NCBI GenBank assembly: GCA_937900065.1
Contig: CALCDS010000017.1
Coordinates: forward strand, 1 to 7,390
Direction: 5' to 3'
DNA length: 7,390 bases
DNA from: an uncultured Clostridiaceae bacterium
Lineage (GTDB): Bacteria > Bacillota > Clostridia > Clostridiales > Oxobacteraceae
Within the stretch, counting starts at the first letter, position 1; each line of letters opens with the position of its first letter. Below, piece by piece: positions 6,057 to 7,390 of the stretch. A program made the position numbers and the translations under genes. The notes below the pieces were generated by a model. That model had not been told where the DNA came from. It made no database searches and was given only the letters and a program-made list of their open reading frames with translations.

Positions 6057-7232
6057 CTAATAGTTCTCGAATACCTTTTTGAAAGCGTCAAGAGCAAAGT
6101 CGAGCTGCTCCTTTGTATGTGTCGCGGTGTAGCTTGTTCTCAACAATGCCTGACCCGGCATCACTGCAGGCGATACCACAGGGTTTACATATACACCCTC
6201 TTCAAGCAGTTTCTTTGCCATAAGGAAAGTCCTGTAATCCTCATATGTCATCACAGGTATTATTGGAGTTTCGCTATTTCCTATGGGTATACCGAGCTTT
6301 TTGAGCCCTTGCTTCATATAATCCGCATTCTCCCAAAGTTTCTTTACCCTTTCAGGTTCAGCTTCCAGTATGTTTAAAGCTTCCGCGGCTGCCGCAGCAT
6401 TTGCCGGAGGAATGGATGCGCTGAATATGAAAGGCCTTGAATTGTGTTTTATATAATGTATGACAGATTCGCTGGATGCTATGAATCCGCCAAGGCTTGC
6501 CAGGGATTTGCTGAAGGTTCCCATTATTATATCGACATCATCCTGGAGCCCGAAATATTCGGCCGTGCCCCTGCCTCCCCTGCCAAGCACCCCAAGTCCG
6601 TGGGCATCGTCAACCATTACTCTTGCACCATACTTTTTAGCAAGCTCGACTATCTTGGGAAGTTTGCATATATCGCCTTCCATGCTGAACACTCCATCCG
6701 TGACTATCAGTTTTCCATGGTTTTCAGGAATGCTCTTTAATATTCTCTCCAAGTCCTCCATATCGCTGTGTTTATATTTAAGCAGCTTGGCAAAGCTTAA
6801 ACGGCATCCGTCCACAATGCTGGCGTGATTTTGCCTGTCTCCTATTATGTAATCATTGTGGCCCGCAATAGCTGAAATAGCGCCCAAATTTGTCTGAAAT
6901 CCCGTGCTGAATGTGAGCGCCGCCTCTTTTTGTACAAATGAGGCCAGGTGCTTTTCAAGCTCAACATGTATGCTCAATGTTCCGTTTAAAAATCTGGAAC
7001 CAGAGCAGCCCGTCCCCAATTCCCTTACAGCCCTCTCGGCAGCTTCTTTTACCCTTGCGTCGGACGTAAGCCCCAAATAATTGTTTGAGCCTATCATTAT
7101 AGTTCTCCTGCCGCCTATTACCACTTCGGAATCCTGCCCTGAGTCCAATACATGGAAATATGGATATACGCCGGCCTCCATAACTTTTTTTGCATCAGTA
7201 TAATTAAAGCATTTTTCAAAAATATCCGCCAT
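6057..7232 (-). CDS. PLP-dependent alpha-oxoamine synthase (KBL/AONS/SPT-like)
   Basis: This is a fold-type I PLP enzyme of the alpha-oxoamine synthase family, which condenses an amino acid with an acyl-CoA (or acyl-ACP) and releases CO2. It has 391 residues, the usual length. Visible elements are SNNYLGL (49-55), GSRFLNGT (78-85), the ring-stacking histidine in DRQNHASIVDG (H136), VFSMEGD (181-187), VDDAHGLG with D208 and H211, the PLP lysine in GTFSKSLASLGGF (K242), and LLRTSYTATHT with substrate arginine R365. The acyl substrate is uncertain. 2-amino-3-ketobutyrate CoA ligase (kbl), 8-amino-7-oxononanoate synthase (bioF) and serine palmitoyltransferase all fit the fold, and the TFSKSLASLGGF form resembles bacterial serine palmitoyltransferase more than Escherichia coli Kbl. 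No tdh, biotin or acyl-carrier gene is nearby to decide. I chose ATG 7232, with AAAGGAG (7241-7247) 8 bases upstream; the frame could open at GTG 7250, but that start would overlap the ribosome binding site. It is transcribed alone. Confidence 0.93.
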   Translation of the reverse strand: MADIFEKCFNYTDAKKVMEAGVYPYFHVLDSGQDSEVVIGGRRTIMIGSNNYLGLTSDARVKEAAERAVRELGTGCSGSRFLNGTLSIHVELEKHLASFVQKEAALTFSTGFQTNLGAISAIAGHNDYIIGDRQNHASIVDGCRLSFAKLLKYKHSDMEDLERILKSIPENHGKLIVTDGVFSMEGDICKLPKIVELAKKYGARVMVDDAHGLGVLGRGGRGTAEYFGLQDDVDIIMGTFSKSLASLGGFIASSESVIHYIKHNSRPFIFSASIPPANAAAAAEALNILEAEPERVKKLWENADYMKQGLKKLGIPIGNSETPIIPVMTYEDYRTFLMAKKLLEEGVYVNPVVSPAVMPGQALLRTSYTATHTKEQLDFALDAFKKVFENY

Positions 7233-7291
7233 TATAATTTCTCCTTTCACAGACCATATAATCTCATTATTATAAAAAAACCATTTTAAAT

Positions 7292-7327
7292 ATTATATTA
7301 CCATATTCTAGAGCGGTAAAGTGTCAA
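7292..7327 (-). promoter_or_regulatory. Sigma-A-like promoter of the PLP-enzyme gene
   Basis: Two overlapping readings exist on the minus strand. One is TTGACA (7327 to 7322), a 16-base spacer and TATGGT (7305 to 7300). The other is TTTACC (7320 to 7315), a 17-base spacer and TATAAT (7297 to 7292). The first has a perfect -35, the second a perfect -10. Either gives a leader of roughly 50-60 bases before the ATG at 7232. No operator is evident between promoter and gene. Confidence 0.65.
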
Positions 7328-7334
7328 GCATGCA

Positions 7335-7364
7335 TTTACAGAGAAATATTTATAATTGTATAAT
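7335..7364 (+). promoter_or_regulatory. Possible divergent promoter reading out of the window
   Basis: On the plus strand TTTACA (7335-7340) is separated by 18 bases from a perfect TATAAT (7359-7364). It points rightwards, away from the PLP-enzyme gene, and would serve a gene beyond the window edge. The region is very AT-rich, so a chance match is possible, and no start codon for such a gene is seen before the sequence ends. Confidence 0.35.
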
Positions 7365-7390
7365 GTATTTGATCATTTGGCTATGTTAAA

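Noticed and set aside
1..7390. Mobile elements, CRISPR arrays, toxin-antitoxin pairs or a defence island.
   Set aside because: I found no transposase, no regularly spaced repeats and no small paired genes. The nuclease and ATPase fit a housekeeping YhaO/YhaN pair better than a defence system.

Overview
The window looks like chromosomal DNA of a low-GC, anaerobic Gram-positive bacterium, most likely a member of the Clostridia (Bacillota). The reasons are the AT-rich spacers, the strong AGGAGG-type ribosome binding sites, the AUA-rich codon use, an RNase HIII, a YhaO/YhaN-type nuclease and ATPase pair, and a perfect copy of the 16-bp Bacillota-type parS site. The species cannot be named from this sequence. 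All five recognisable genes are on the minus strand, so transcription runs from right to left. I see no tRNA, rRNA, CRISPR array, insertion sequence or phage gene.

Right part (about 5830-7390): a stand-alone PLP-dependent alpha-oxoamine synthase gene (7232 to 6057) has a good sigma-A-like promoter at 7292-7327. A possible divergent promoter (7335-7364, plus strand) points out of the window. The gene is followed by about 170 bases without a gene, which contain a perfect parS palindrome (5896-5911), and then by a strong intrinsic terminator (5885 to 5831).

Left part (104-5741): four closely packed genes form what looks like one operon. In order of transcription they are a YhaO/SbcD-like metallophosphoesterase nuclease, a YhaN/SbcC-like coiled-coil ATPase (GTG start, overlapping the nuclease stop by 4 bases), a TSUP (TauE/SafE) membrane transporter with an unusual repeated ATG start, and RNase HIII (TTG start, with its ribosome binding site laid over the transporter stop). 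The first two should form one Mre11/Rad50-like machine. RNase HIII removes RNA from RNA-DNA hybrids, so three of the four products act on nucleic-acid structures linked to genome stability. The transporter is the odd member.

The main points for a second look are the parS site inside a transcribed 3' region, the two-helix membrane hairpin at the middle of the SbcC-like ATPase where Rad50/SbcC carry a zinc hook, and the linkage of this nuclease/ATPase pair with RNase HIII and a TSUP transporter. Nothing here is clearly a wholly new system. The genes belong to known families and the novelty lies in arrangement and detail.
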